Shown: positions 1 through 9,554, counted from the first letter of the stretch. The stretch is DNA of 64,000 nucleotides from RGIG8748 sp045544515 (GCA_045544515.1 JAZPZD010000004.1:62001-126000); one strand, 5' to 3'. The notes: generated by a model from the sequence alone, not told the origin. Made by a program: numbers and translations.

Positions 1-2
1 AG

Positions 3-941
3 TATGTAAATCCCGCCGAGGATACTATGTATATACCTGCCATTAATGCCGATAGCGTTGTTGTGTATCACAGAAGCACAAAAGGTTCGGGCGTATGCGG
101 CAAAAAAGTAACCTACAAAACAAAGCAGGATAAGGAAATTTTAAATTCCAATGCACCGACAGAAACCGAAAGCAGTTTTTCCGGACTTTCTTATTCCGAA
201 AAGAAACAGGCTATATCGGATGCTTTTTCTACAGCTGCGTCTTCATCATCTCCGACAAAAAAATCCAATTCCTTCTTTAGTGTAATAGGAAAGATATTTA
301 GCTTTATATTTAAATTAATATTTTTTGTTTTGAGATTGGCAATATTTGCATTTATCATATTCTTTATTGCCAACAAAAAGTTCAGAAGTTATGTGCAATT
401 AAAAATCCTTGACTCAAAGTTTGGCCCTAAATACGAAAGCATAGTCAAAAAGGTTAAAAAGATTATCACAGATATTGCAGGTTCCGGTGTCAAAATACGC
501 GGAGATGCCGACCTCAAGGGCAAATTTGTATTTATATCCAAGGCAAGCGCAGATATGGGACTTCCCAACAACAGAATTTCTTTGGTAGTAAAGGAGCTCG
601 AATCCAGAGGTGTCAAGTGCTGGCTTTCCGAAAACGGCATCAAACCCGGTCAGGACTACAATGTGGTATTGCCCGAAGCTATAAAGAGCTGCACATTATT
701 CTTGCTCTTTGTTTCGCCGATGTCTGTTAAATCATCGGAGGTTGTGTCGGAAATAGGAACGGCAAAGGAACACAAAAAGCCAATTATTCCCGTACAGATT
801 GAGCCTTTTGATTTGTTCAAGGAGCATCAAAACTGGGCATATATGTTAAAACAATATCAAAAGACAGATTTGTTCCGTTCAAAGACAGAAGAAATCAAAG
901 CCCTTGCAGACCACATAGAAAAAACCTTTAACGGATTATAA
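3..941 (+). CDS. Membrane-anchored TIR-domain protein (5' end possibly outside window)
   Basis: The frame is open to the left edge, so the start is uncertain. An ATG at 27 has a GAGG at 18-21 in front of it and would give 304 residues. In that numbering there is a polar N-terminus, a strongly hydrophobic segment at about 84-115, a basic stretch, and a TIR domain at about 165-300. TIR hallmarks are FVFISKAS (box 1-like), CWLSENGIKPGQDY, and SSEVVSEIGTA, where E242 sits at the position of the catalytic glutamate of NAD-cleaving TIR domains. Bacterial TIR proteins are often NADases or signalling scaffolds; whether this one is active is inference. The diguanylate cyclase gene begins 16 bases after its stop, so the two are probably co-transcribed. 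The residues before the ATG look like a continuing protein, so a larger upstream domain is possible. Confidence 0.75.
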   Translation, partial: YVNPAEDTMYIPAINADSVVVYHRSTKGSGVCGKKVTYKTKQDKEILNSNAPTETESSFSGLSYSEKKQAISDAFSTAASSSSPTKKSNSFFSVIGKIFSFIFKLIFFVLRLAIFAFIIFFIANKKFRSYVQLKILDSKFGPKYESIVKKVKKIITDIAGSGVKIRGDADLKGKFVFISKASADMGLPNNRISLVVKELESRGVKCWLSENGIKPGQDYNVVLPEAIKSCTLFLLFVSPMSVKSSEVVSEIGTAKEHKKPIIPVQIEPFDLFKEHQNWAYMLKQYQKTDLFRSKTEEIKALADHIEKTFNGL

Positions 942-957
942 TAATGAGGAAAACAAA

Positions 958-2094
958 ATGAATTCTATTTATCAGATACAGTCACAGATAGTTTGCATTG
1001 TATTTCTGGCAGTACTTAAATATTTTATCCAAAGCGTAAAACAAGAGCACACATACAGGTTTTTAAACCGTATGTGCGCACTTGTGTTAATTTCTTCTGT
1101 TTCTGATATACTCCGGGTTCTTTTTGTTGGAAAGGCAAGCATTGTCTGGGCTATATACATTTCTTCTTCGGTATACTACATAAGCCTCTTTGCAGTGTGC
1201 TTTTTGTGGTTGTGCTACTGCGAGGTTGTATATGAGCTCAAAATCAGAACAAATACCTGTTACAAAATATTAAAAAGCATACCTTTTGCCATTTTGTGTC
1301 TGCTTGTTTTGTCATCACCGTATTTAAAAACCATATATTTTTGCGACAAAAGCGGTATATTGCATAGTGGCGAAATGTATTACTCCATAGCGATTGTACT
1401 TTTTTATACATTTCTTCCCCTTGCTATGGCGTACAGATGTGCAAAGAAATCGGGTCTGAAAAAGACAACAAAGGAATATGTGTCAAATGCACTGGTTGCT
1501 CTTGTATGCTCGGTGATAGTGCTAATGAATTATGTATTTGTAAAAGACGGACTTAGACTATCTGTATACGGGGTAATACTGACAGTGTTTGTTGTTTTTG
1601 CAAGGTCGCAGCACAAAACCATTCATACAGACAATCTTACAAAGCTCTCTAACCGTTATGGAATGGATGAGGAAATAAAAGAGCAGTTGGAAGAGTATGC
1701 AAAAGATAAAAGCGACTCCTTTTATGTAATAACCTGCGATATGAATAATTTCAAGACCATTAATGACACCTGGGGTCACAAGGAGGGCGACAGAGCACTC
1801 AAACTTGTTTCAAACGCTTTGGACAGAGCGTGCCAGGATTTTGACGCCGAGGCATTTCGTGTCGGCGGAGACGAATTTGTCATCATCACAGATGCCTCGG
1901 AAGAGGTTTCGGCACACAAGGTATGCGACGCAGTAAGAAGTGAACTTGACAGCATAGATTTCAGGAATGATTTTAATCTCGAAATCAGTATGGGTGTTGC
2001 GTTCTACGACGGAACCAAAACTATATCTCAACTTATAGAAAATGCGGACAGGTTGTTGTATGAGGACAAAGAGAAATCCAAATCCTCCGTGTAA
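958..2094 (+). CDS. 7-TM diguanylate cyclase (GGDEF)
   Basis: Predicted membrane-bound enzyme that makes cyclic-di-GMP from two GTP. The first 218 or so residues hold about seven hydrophobic segments (roughly 8-25, 38-56, 63-90, 107-125, 140-160, 177-195, 199-218), forming an integral-membrane sensor of unknown ligand. The GGDEF domain follows: DNLTKLSNR (225-233), metal-binding D261 in DMNNFK, and an intact GGDEF at 303-307. The RxxD inhibitory site expected five residues before GGDEF is absent (DFDA instead), so classical product inhibition is unlikely. The length of 378 residues is normal for this architecture. It follows the TIR gene closely. It is the only cyclase in the window and could feed the c-di-GMP modules of the polysaccharide operon 20 kb away (inference). 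Confidence 0.9.
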   Translation: MNSIYQIQSQIVCIVFLAVLKYFIQSVKQEHTYRFLNRMCALVLISSVSDILRVLFVGKASIVWAIYISSSVYYISLFAVCFLWLCYCEVVYELKIRTNTCYKILKSIPFAILCLLVLSSPYLKTIYFCDKSGILHSGEMYYSIAIVLFYTFLPLAMAYRCAKKSGLKKTTKEYVSNALVALVCSVIVLMNYVFVKDGLRLSVYGVILTVFVVFARSQHKTIHTDNLTKLSNRYGMDEEIKEQLEEYAKDKSDSFYVITCDMNNFKTINDTWGHKEGDRALKLVSNALDRACQDFDAEAFRVGGDEFVIITDASEEVSAHKVCDAVRSELDSIDFRNDFNLEISMGVAFYDGTKTISQLIENADRLLYEDKEKSKSSV

Positions 2095-2203
2095 AAAATC
2101 CAGTTCTGCATAGCGAAACTATACCTACAGCGAAGAGCTCCGAGCTTGTTCTGTATGAGGAAATCTTGTAATCAAAAAGTAATGTTTAAATCTCAAAAAT
2201 CTA

Positions 2204-2232
2204 TTGTACAAATTCAAAAAGTGTTGTATAAT
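2204..2232 (+). promoter_or_regulatory. Promoter of the cmk-plsC-ispH operon
   Basis: TTGTAC (2204-2209) and a perfect TATAAT (2227-2232) are 17 bases apart, 40 bases before the cmk start. The rest of the 2095-2271 gap shows no other clear signal. Confidence 0.7.
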
Positions 2233-2271
2233 GAATAAGATATATGTTTTGTAAAAAGGAGAAATTCTTTT

Positions 2272-2946
2272 ATGATTAATGTTGCAATAGACGGACCTGC
2301 GGGTGCCGGAAAGAGTACCATAGCCAAGCGTATTGCTGCGGATTTCGGGTATATGTATATTGATACAGGTGCCATGTATCGCTCTTTGGCATACAATGCG
2401 ATAAAACTCGGCATAGATATTGAAAACCAAAAGGACAAGGTTATAGAAATGTTAGATTGCGTAACCTTGGATGTTAAATATAACGAAGAAGGGCAGCATA
2501 TGATACTTTGCGGTGAGGATATCACAGCATTTATCCGTACACCCAGGGTTTCGGCAGGTGCATCGGCTATTGCAGTAATTCCCGAGGTGCGTCAGTGGCT
2601 TTTGGAATTTCAACGCAATCTTGCAAAAAGCAACAACTGTCTTATGGACGGCAGAGATATAGGTACTGTTGTTCTTCCTGATGCAAATATCAAGATTTTC
2701 CTTACTGCATCTCCCGAGGCGAGAGCCAAACGCCGTTACGACGAGCTCATTTTAAAAGGCGAGGATGTGTCTTTTGAAGATGTTCTCTCCGATATGATTA
2801 AAAGAGACAAAAACGATTCCACCCGTGCTTGTGCACCTCTTAAACAGGCAGACGGGGCACATCTTGTTGATACAAGCGATTTGTCCTTTGAACAGTCCGT
2901 AGATGCAATTAAGAAAATCATAGAAGATAAGATAGGTGAAAACTAA
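2272..2946 (+). CDS. cmk: Cytidylate kinase
   Basis: Phosphorylates CMP and dCMP with ATP in the cytoplasm (pyrimidine nucleotide synthesis). The 224 residues match the usual bacterial length. The P-loop GPAGAGKST is at 8-16, followed by YIDTGAMYR, which binds the nucleotide monophosphate, and the family signature DGRDIGTVVLPDA near 125. The start is fixed by AAGGAG about 9 bases upstream. The stop overlaps the plsC start by one base, giving translational coupling, and the cmk-plsC-ispH/rpsA order is typical of Clostridia. Confidence 0.97.
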   Translation: MINVAIDGPAGAGKSTIAKRIAADFGYMYIDTGAMYRSLAYNAIKLGIDIENQKDKVIEMLDCVTLDVKYNEEGQHMILCGEDITAFIRTPRVSAGASAIAVIPEVRQWLLEFQRNLAKSNNCLMDGRDIGTVVLPDANIKIFLTASPEARAKRRYDELILKGEDVSFEDVLSDMIKRDKNDSTRACAPLKQADGAHLVDTSDLSFEQSVDAIKKIIEDKIGEN

Positions 2947-3524
2947 TGAAAGCAATCGTTGCTTTTGTAATATGGATAGTTTCCAGAATTTTTAAAATTG
3001 AGGTCAGCGGAGAAGAAAACATTCCCAAAGATGGCAGCTGTATCGTGTGCCTTAATCACATAAGCGTATTTGACCCTGTGGTAATCCTTGGATGTATCCA
3101 AAGACCAATAAGGTTTATTTCAAAAGAGGAGCTTTCCAAAATACCGGTTCTTGGCTCCATACTAAAATATATGAATGTTATACCGATAAAACGTGGCAGC
3201 GGAGATATGGGAGCACTAAAGGCTTCGCTGAAAACTCTCAAAGACGGCGAAGTTCTTGGCATATTCCCCACAGGAACGCGGGAAAAGAAAAACCCCAACG
3301 CCCCTGCCAAATCCGGAGTTGTACTTATTGCTATGAAGTCCCAAGCACCTGTAATTCCGATACATATTGATGCAAGCTACAAGCTTTTTTCAAAGGTAAG
3401 GGTAACTATTGGCAAAGAGATTGACTTGTCACTATACGACGGCAGAAAGCTCGACAGCGAGCAAAGGCAAGAGGCGGCTGATTACATATATTCGTCTATC
3501 AAAGAATTAGGTGGTAACAAATGA
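2946..3524 (+). CDS. plsC: 1-acyl-sn-glycerol-3-phosphate acyltransferase
   Basis: Adds the second acyl chain to lysophosphatidic acid at the membrane (phosphatidic acid synthesis). It has an N-terminal hydrophobic stretch, the catalytic HX4D motif as NHISVFD (H38, D43), the substrate-binding FPTGTREKK near 110, and the usual APVIPIHI-like strand. At 192 residues it is a compact but normal family member. It starts on the last base of cmk and overlaps the ispH start (ATGA), so the three genes are translated as a unit. Confidence 0.93.
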   Translation: MKAIVAFVIWIVSRIFKIEVSGEENIPKDGSCIVCLNHISVFDPVVILGCIQRPIRFISKEELSKIPVLGSILKYMNVIPIKRGSGDMGALKASLKTLKDGEVLGIFPTGTREKKNPNAPAKSGVVLIAMKSQAPVIPIHIDASYKLFSKVRVTIGKEIDLSLYDGRKLDSEQRQEAADYIYSSIKELGGNK

Positions 3525-5497
3525 TTATTCTTGCAGAAAGTGCTGGCTTTTGTTTTGGCGTAAAGCGTGCGGTGGACACCCTCGAATCTATTGCTAAAGA
3601 GGACAAAGTATCTACTCTCGGTCATATTATACACAATTCCGATGTTGTAAAAAACTTTGAAAAAATGGGCGTGTATTCCTACGAAACGCCCTCGCAGGTG
3701 CCCAATGGCTACAAAGTGGCAATCCGTGCACACGGCGTGGCAAAATCCGTCATAACAGATATTGAGCAAAACCATCTGGAATACATCGACCTTACCTGTC
3801 CCTTTGTTAAAAAAATACACAATATAGTTGCCAAGGCGCATTCCGAGGGTAAACAGATAGTAATAATAGGGGACAAAAACCATCCCGAAGTAATAGGAAT
3901 TAACGGTTGGTGTGAAAATAAAGCTATTATTGGTATTGACATTCCTGAAATAAGTGATAAAATTAATAATGATGGTGTTTTCTGTGTAGTCAGCCAGACT
4001 ACAATGGACAGAAGTACATTTGAAAAAATTGTTAAATTTTTAAAAAACAGTTGCAAATGTGTAGAAGTTTTTGATACAATATGTAATGCAACTAATATGC
4101 GTCAGACCGAAGCTATGCAGATAGCTTCCAAGGTCGATATGATGATAGTAATCGGCGGCAAAAACAGTTCCAACACAACCAAGCTTACCGCCATATGCAA
4201 AAAGTATTGCAAAAATACTTATCAAATCGAAAATTTTGGGGATTTTCCTCAGAATATAGATATACCAAAGATAATTGGTATAACGGCAGGTGCCTCAACA
4301 CCTGCTGCAATCATTAAGGAGGTAGTAGTAAACATGGAAGAAATGCAGAAAAACGGCAGCGAGAATTTTGCTGCAGAATTTGAGGAGTATGAAAAATCTC
4401 TTATCACTTTAAATACAAGGGATATAGTGAAAGGAACGGTTATTGCTGTTTCCGAAGCCGGTGTTAGTGTTAACCTCGGCTACAAATCGGACGGTTTTGT
4501 TCCCGCATCCGAAGTATCTGATGATCCTTCGGCAGATATCAAATCACTTGTTAATGTTGGCGACGAAATTGAGGCTTTTGTTGTCAGAGTTAACGATATC
4601 GAAGGCGAAGTAACCCTTTCTATGAAGAAAATTCTTGCTATGAAGGGTGCAAAGGAAGTAGAAGAAGCTTTTGAAAGCAAGGAAATCCTTGAAGGTAAGG
4701 TAACACAGGTTGTTAACGGCGGTGTTATAGTTACTTGCAAGGGTATAAGAGTTTTTGTGCCTGCATCACAGGCAAGCGACAGATATCTCTCTGATCTTGA
4801 GGTTCTTGTTGGCACAACTGCAAGCTTTAGAATTATCGATATCAAGAAGATGCGCGGCAGAACAAAGATAGTTGGTTCTATCAAGAATGTTATCATGGAA
4901 CAGAAAACTGCTCTTGCAGAAAAATTCTGGGAAGATGTCGAAATTGGCAAGAGATACCAGGGTGTGGTTAAGTCCATTACCAAGTTTGGTGCGTTTGCTG
5001 ATATCGGCGGAGTAGACGGACTTATTCATATTTCCGAGCTCTCCTGGTCAAAAATCAAGCATCCTTCCGAAGTTGTTAAGGAAGGCGATGTAGTAGATGT
5101 ATATGTAATCAGCTTTGACAAGGAAACAGGCAAAATTTCTCTTGGCTTTAGGAATGCTGAAGACAACCCCTGGAAAAAGGTTGAACAGTTAAACATAGAC
5201 GATGTTGTAGATTGTAAAATCGTAAGAATTGTACCTTTTGGTGCTTTTGCTGAAATCTACCCCGGAGTTGATGGTCTTATCCACATCTCTCAGGTTGCAG
5301 ACAAGAGAATCGGCAAGGTAGAAGACGAGCTTATGATTGGTCAGCATGTACAGGCAAAGGTTGTAGAGCTTGACCTCGAAAACAAGAAAATCGGTCTTAG
5401 CATAAGAGCACTTATCGCTAAGGAAGCTCCCGCAGAAGAAGTAGCAGAAGAAACTGCACCTGCAGAGGCAGCTACAGAGGAAACAACCGAAGAGTAA
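3521..5497 (+). CDS. ispH: IspH (HMBPP reductase) fused to four S1 RNA-binding domains
   Basis: The N-terminal 285 or so residues are 4-hydroxy-3-methylbut-2-enyl diphosphate reductase, the last step of the MEP isoprenoid pathway. The three Fe-S cysteines are visible in GFCFGVKRA, DLTCPFVKKIH and DTICNATNMRQ. The C-terminal half carries four S1 repeats starting near residues 305, 389, 475 and 560 (for example GAFADIGGVDGLIHISELSW), and the protein ends in an Ala/Glu-rich acidic tail. The 658-residue fusion is a known clostridial arrangement in which S1 repeats resembling ribosomal protein S1 are joined to IspH. The reading frame is unbroken. It is the last gene of the cmk operon, followed by a terminator. 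Confidence 0.95.
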   Translation: MIILAESAGFCFGVKRAVDTLESIAKEDKVSTLGHIIHNSDVVKNFEKMGVYSYETPSQVPNGYKVAIRAHGVAKSVITDIEQNHLEYIDLTCPFVKKIHNIVAKAHSEGKQIVIIGDKNHPEVIGINGWCENKAIIGIDIPEISDKINNDGVFCVVSQTTMDRSTFEKIVKFLKNSCKCVEVFDTICNATNMRQTEAMQIASKVDMMIVIGGKNSSNTTKLTAICKKYCKNTYQIENFGDFPQNIDIPKIIGITAGASTPAAIIKEVVVNMEEMQKNGSENFAAEFEEYEKSLITLNTRDIVKGTVIAVSEAGVSVNLGYKSDGFVPASEVSDDPSADIKSLVNVGDEIEAFVVRVNDIEGEVTLSMKKILAMKGAKEVEEAFESKEILEGKVTQVVNGGVIVTCKGIRVFVPASQASDRYLSDLEVLVGTTASFRIIDIKKMRGRTKIVGSIKNVIMEQKTALAEKFWEDVEIGKRYQGVVKSITKFGAFADIGGVDGLIHISELSWSKIKHPSEVVKEGDVVDVYVISFDKETGKISLGFRNAEDNPWKKVEQLNIDDVVDCKIVRIVPFGAFAEIYPGVDGLIHISQVADKRIGKVEDELMIGQHVQAKVVELDLENKKIGLSIRALIAKEAPAEEVAEETAPAEAATEETTEE

Positions 5498-5517
5498 GAC
5501 TTTATTTGTCAAATAAA

Positions 5518-5558
5518 AAAGGGGTGCACGGTTATCGTGAACCCCTTTGAATTTTTTT
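5518..5558 (+). terminator. Rho-independent terminator after ispH
   Basis: Inverted repeat AAAGGGGTGCACG / CGTGAACCCCTTT with one mismatch, followed by seven T residues. Confidence 0.85.
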
Positions 5559-5571
5559 AAAAGGTGATATT

Positions 5572-6303
5572 ATGAAAAAAGTTCTTGTTTTGCTGATAGT
5601 ATCTGTTATTCTTACCTTAAACATCGGTGCAAGTGCCGAAAGTGCAGCTGATATAATAGGCGGAAAACAGGATTTTGTAATTTTGGGTTCGGTAAAGGAT
5701 ATAGAAAAAGATGTTATGGAAATAACAGTTGACTATGTGCTAAATAGCCCTCAATCAGAGCTTATTGGTACGGATATCAAGGTGAATAAGTTTTCATATT
5801 CATACTGCAGTGACCATGCTCCCGAGGAGTTTTCCAGCCCCAAAGTGTCTGACAACATAGTGCTCTCTATAGACAAGACCTCGGACAAATATACTATGAA
5901 AAACGGCTCTTACAAGGTAGACTCAAACGAATATGCAAATTGTAAGATAATAATGCACGAGGATTCAAAAGACGAAGATTGTGTAGTGGAACTTTTGGAG
6001 CTTACATGCTATATTCGTTCCAATGCCAAGGTAAAGGAATTTGAATTTGATGATGAGGGCAGAATTTATGCAGTATATCCGCAGACTGTTGAACAGTGTG
6101 TATATTTTGTAGATGACAGCGGCAGTGCTATATCTGATATTGAAGAGGCTGAAGCTCTGCCCACAGTTCCGCAGGCAGCCCCCGACGGTCACCTGCCCGG
6201 CAAAAAAGACAATCGTTGGATTTTTGCGATAGTTATGCTCCTTTGCGGCAGTGTACTCGGCGTGGCGGTTTCGTATATCCGCATAATAAAAAAGAATGAT
6301 TAA
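5572..6303 (+). CDS. Exported, C-terminally anchored protein of unknown function
   Basis: No family recognised. The 243 residues begin with a clear signal peptide (MKK then a hydrophobic run ending near GASA, about residue 22), then about 185 residues of mixed beta-rich extracellular sequence with two widely spaced cysteines. After a Pro/Gly linker (PDGHLPGKK), a single membrane segment near 214-236 precedes a short basic tail. This topology fits a surface protein with its body outside. RBS AAAGGTGAT lies just before the ATG. It sits alone between the ispH terminator and the convergent holA gene; the two genes overlap by four bases at their 3' ends. Confidence 0.8.
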   Translation: MKKVLVLLIVSVILTLNIGASAESAADIIGGKQDFVILGSVKDIEKDVMEITVDYVLNSPQSELIGTDIKVNKFSYSYCSDHAPEEFSSPKVSDNIVLSIDKTSDKYTMKNGSYKVDSNEYANCKIIMHEDSKDEDCVVELLELTCYIRSNAKVKEFEFDDEGRIYAVYPQTVEQCVYFVDDSGSAISDIEEAEALPTVPQAAPDGHLPGKKDNRWIFAIVMLLCGSVLGVAVSYIRIIKKND

Positions 6304-7289
6304 TCGGATATAATTTCGCCGATTATTGTTTCTACGGCGAGCCACTTGTCTATTTTGCCGCTTTTTACGGCAAAATCCATATCGCGGCACCTTATCATAA
6401 CGGCGGCAATCTTTTTTGCACCGATTCTGCCGGCTTTGTTAAGGTCATTTCTTGCATATTTTTCATACATTCCGGTAAGTGAACATATTTCGCTTATCGG
6501 TTTGTTTTTTAATAGTATAAGTTTGTGGTAATTTGCAAACTTTTTAAATATTATACTTATTATCTTTATAGGCTCTTCGTTTAGCGATTTCAAGTCGTTT
6601 AGCTTTTCAAATGCCGAATTTACTTTTTTGTCGGCAAAGTCATCAACCATCATAAAAACCCTGTTTTCTATGTTTCTGGTAATTACAGAGTCTATCATTT
6701 CGTGTGTAACGGTATCTTTTCCTTCGGCGAGCGATATGATTTTTTCAAGCTCCGATTTTACAGAAAGCATAGAGGGGCCGGCTGTCTGGGCAATATATGC
6801 GGCATTTTCGCCAGATATCTCTTTGCCCGATTTTTTGAGGTAACCCACAATCCATCTTGTTAACTGGGTGTTGTCCTGGTATTCAAATTCACAGTAGGCA
6901 AATCGCTTTTTTATCTCTTTGTAGAGAGGATTGTTTTTGTTTATCTGCGGTTCTGCAAATATAATTATGATGTATTCGGGTATTGACGAAAACACAGACA
7001 TAAAATAGCTCTTTTGTGCCTCAGTAGATGATTTAAATATTCCTGTGGATTGGAAGAGTATGACTTTCTTTTCGCTCATAAACGGATACGAATTTATAAA
7101 TGTGTCTATCTCTTCTTCCGATGGCATCTCTTTGAAAATCTTCATCAGATTAAACTCCGCAGTGTCTTTGTCCGTATTGGCGTTTATGATTTCGTTTGCG
7201 TAGTGCTCTATAAGGTACTCTTCTTCGCCGCAGAGCAAATACAAGTTCTGATATGTTGAATTTTTGATATCGTCTTTGATATTGTACAT
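6300..7289 (-). CDS. holA: DNA polymerase III delta subunit
   Basis: Clamp-loader subunit that opens the beta sliding clamp. The 329 residues show the family pattern: LYLLCGEEEYLIEHYANEI at the N-terminus, PFMSEKKVILFQ, the three-domain AAA-like fold without a working P-loop, and a C-terminal helical collar domain (ending DKWLAVETIIGEIISD). It lies two bases downstream of comEC, the conserved comEC-holA order of Firmicutes. Confidence 0.93.
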   Translation of the reverse strand: MYNIKDDIKNSTYQNLYLLCGEEEYLIEHYANEIINANTDKDTAEFNLMKIFKEMPSEEEIDTFINSYPFMSEKKVILFQSTGIFKSSTEAQKSYFMSVFSSIPEYIIIIFAEPQINKNNPLYKEIKKRFAYCEFEYQDNTQLTRWIVGYLKKSGKEISGENAAYIAQTAGPSMLSVKSELEKIISLAEGKDTVTHEMIDSVITRNIENRVFMMVDDFADKKVNSAFEKLNDLKSLNEEPIKIISIIFKKFANYHKLILLKNKPISEICSLTGMYEKYARNDLNKAGRIGAKKIAAVMIRCRDMDFAVKSGKIDKWLAVETIIGEIISD

Positions 7290-7291
7290 TT

Positions 7292-9442
7292 TTAATTATC
7301 CTCTTTCAAACTAAACTGTATAGGTCCTTTTAAGTCTGTGCGTAATATTTCAAAGTCTTTAAATGCTTTTAGCGTGTCCTTGTGCGGATGGTTGTATCTG
7401 TTATCCTTTCCGCAGGATATAACGGCGTATTTGCCGCTTATCTTTTGTGCAAATGAAGAGTTCAGGGTGTTTTTGCCGCCATGATGCGAAATCTTGGTTA
7501 TGTCATATCTTTTCACAACATTGAGAAGAGGGTACATTGCTTCCTCTTCGATATCAGCAGAAAAAAGCACACGCTTTTTATCGTATGAATATTCCAATAC
7601 CAACGAAGAATTATTTGCAGACATATTATACTTTTCATCAGGTGAGAGTACGCGGAATTTGTGTTTGGAATTTACTGTGAGTGTGTCTCCATGCGAAATA
7701 TGATGGATAGGTATTTCTTTTGAGACCAAAGCATCATAGATTTTCTTGGCATTCTCTGTCTCGTCTTCTGATGGAAGTCTGTCGGGCAAAATGACACTCT
7801 TTAAGTATCCTCTGTCAATAAGTTCAAAGATGCCGTTTGTGTGGTCTGTGTGAAAGTGAGTCAAAACAAGTGCATCTATCTTGTAAATGCCTTGCCGCCT
7901 GATGTAGGGAATAACCTCGTTTGCGGCAATTGAACTATGCGATTCCGAACCGCAATCTATCATAATTGCGGTACCTTTGGTGTCGTTTATAAGTGCACAA
8001 TCACCCTGACCGACACTTACAAATGTGAGGTGACAATCTTCCTTACACACATTATACGATACAAAAAATATATTTGCAATAACAAAAACCGCACACAGAG
8101 TTAATTTGTACTTTTTGGATTTTGCCACGATGAAACAACCGATTGCCAAAGCTAATGCGGTACATAGCAGAGTTGTCGTAACTTCCACATACGAAAAAGG
8201 AATTTTTGAAAATACCGACGAAGTAAAATTCATAGCAAAAGCCGGCACAACGGTAATGTTTGCTATCAGCTTGCAAATGGCAGGCGGCATCACAAGAGAT
8301 GCTATGCCAAACAGGTACGACATACCCAAAAGAAATGCGGTAATTGGTGCAATAACAAGGTTCGAAACCACACTTACAAGCGATATCCGCCCAAATGTCA
8401 TAATAAGAAACGGAAGAGTAAATATGTTGGCACAGGTGGTCAAAATCACGGATTTAATCAAATTGGGATATGGATATTTGTCAAAATCATATCTGTTTAT
8501 TATCTCCAGTGCAAACAGTATTCCTGCCGTTGCCGAAAACGAAAGCTGAAACGATGTATCAAGATAAGCCGACGGCGATATATTAAGTATTATCACAAAA
8601 GCGGCAAAAAGCGACGCCGTAGGGGAATACTCTCTTTGACAAAATGCTGCAATGCAAAGAACAATAGCCATAATGGCTGCTCTTTGGACCGATATGCCAA
8701 GTCCTGTGAATATAAGAACAAAACCGCATCCCAGAAATGTAACCAAAAATGCGACAAGTTTCTTTAGCATACTATTTGCTCTGAAACCTAAATATAGGAC
8801 AGACAGAAACATTATTATCAGGTTAAGGTGCAGACCGGATATGGCAATTATATGGTATACTCCCGCTCTGCGAAAGGTTTCTTTCAGGCTTTCGGTCATC
8901 TCGTCCTTGCTTCCGGTAACAAGAGCATTTACAACCGAAGCTTCATCTTGCGGCATGTACAAAAAGGCGTTTTCGGTAATTTTGCTTCTTGCAGTATACA
9001 GAGGCATCAGGGCAGAGTGGCTGTGCTTTGAAATATTATAAATATTACTTTTTATGACAACAGATACACCCTGGGATTTGAGGTACTTTCCATAGCTGTA
9101 TCCTCCCGGGTTAAGAGGCATTGGAGTACTAAATATTTTGCCTGTAAGGGTTATGGTGTCACCAAGACACACTTCGAGATTTTGTGCGTATCCAAGTTCA
9201 ATATGTGCATAGTTTTTCAGCTTGAGCCCGTCTGTTATCCTGGCATTAAATGTAAGATAGTCATCGGATATTTTGGGTATACTTGTTACTATACATTCCA
9301 CCTTGCAGTCTTTTAAATTGGCGGCTTTGGAAACATCGGATTTAAAGTCCTGCTCAAATCCAAATATCCTAATAACCGTAACGGCGGCGATAACTATGTA
9401 GATTAGTATATACAAATAGCTTTCTGCAAATTTTTTAAACAT
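7292..9442 (-). CDS. comEC: DNA internalization channel ComEC/Rec2
   Basis: Polytopic membrane protein that takes up single-stranded DNA during competence. The 716 residues contain an N-terminal membrane hairpin with an OB-like domain (DUF4131 type), the Competence domain with many membrane helices (about 190-440; AIISGLHLNLI is typical), and a C-terminal metallo-beta-lactamase domain with LTHFHTDHTNG and a KISHHGGKNT strand. It is full length with intact metal-binding motifs, so DNA uptake may be functional, though no other competence genes are in the window. The start ATG has AAGGACC upstream on the minus strand. It is followed immediately by holA. Confidence 0.95.
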   Translation of the reverse strand: MFKKFAESYLYILIYIVIAAVTVIRIFGFEQDFKSDVSKAANLKDCKVECIVTSIPKISDDYLTFNARITDGLKLKNYAHIELGYAQNLEVCLGDTITLTGKIFSTPMPLNPGGYSYGKYLKSQGVSVVIKSNIYNISKHSHSALMPLYTARSKITENAFLYMPQDEASVVNALVTGSKDEMTESLKETFRRAGVYHIIAISGLHLNLIIMFLSVLYLGFRANSMLKKLVAFLVTFLGCGFVLIFTGLGISVQRAAIMAIVLCIAAFCQREYSPTASLFAAFVIILNISPSAYLDTSFQLSFSATAGILFALEIINRYDFDKYPYPNLIKSVILTTCANIFTLPFLIMTFGRISLVSVVSNLVIAPITAFLLGMSYLFGIASLVMPPAICKLIANITVVPAFAMNFTSSVFSKIPFSYVEVTTTLLCTALALAIGCFIVAKSKKYKLTLCAVFVIANIFFVSYNVCKEDCHLTFVSVGQGDCALINDTKGTAIMIDCGSESHSSIAANEVIPYIRRQGIYKIDALVLTHFHTDHTNGIFELIDRGYLKSVILPDRLPSEDETENAKKIYDALVSKEIPIHHISHGDTLTVNSKHKFRVLSPDEKYNMSANNSSLVLEYSYDKKRVLFSADIEEEAMYPLLNVVKRYDITKISHHGGKNTLNSSFAQKISGKYAVISCGKDNRYNHPHKDTLKAFKDFEILRTDLKGPIQFSLKEDN

Positions 9443-9554
9443 AATAATTGGTCCTTGTGTGCAAATAATAAATAGTAATTTGCTCTGTCAGATGTTGTTT
9501 TTTATATATAATACCTATTTTAGTATAATAACACATTTTTCTTTAAATAACAAC

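Noticed and set aside
3521..5497. IspH-S1 fusion as a possible new enzyme or assembly error
   Set aside because: The fusion is a known feature of Clostridia and follows cmk and plsC in the usual order.
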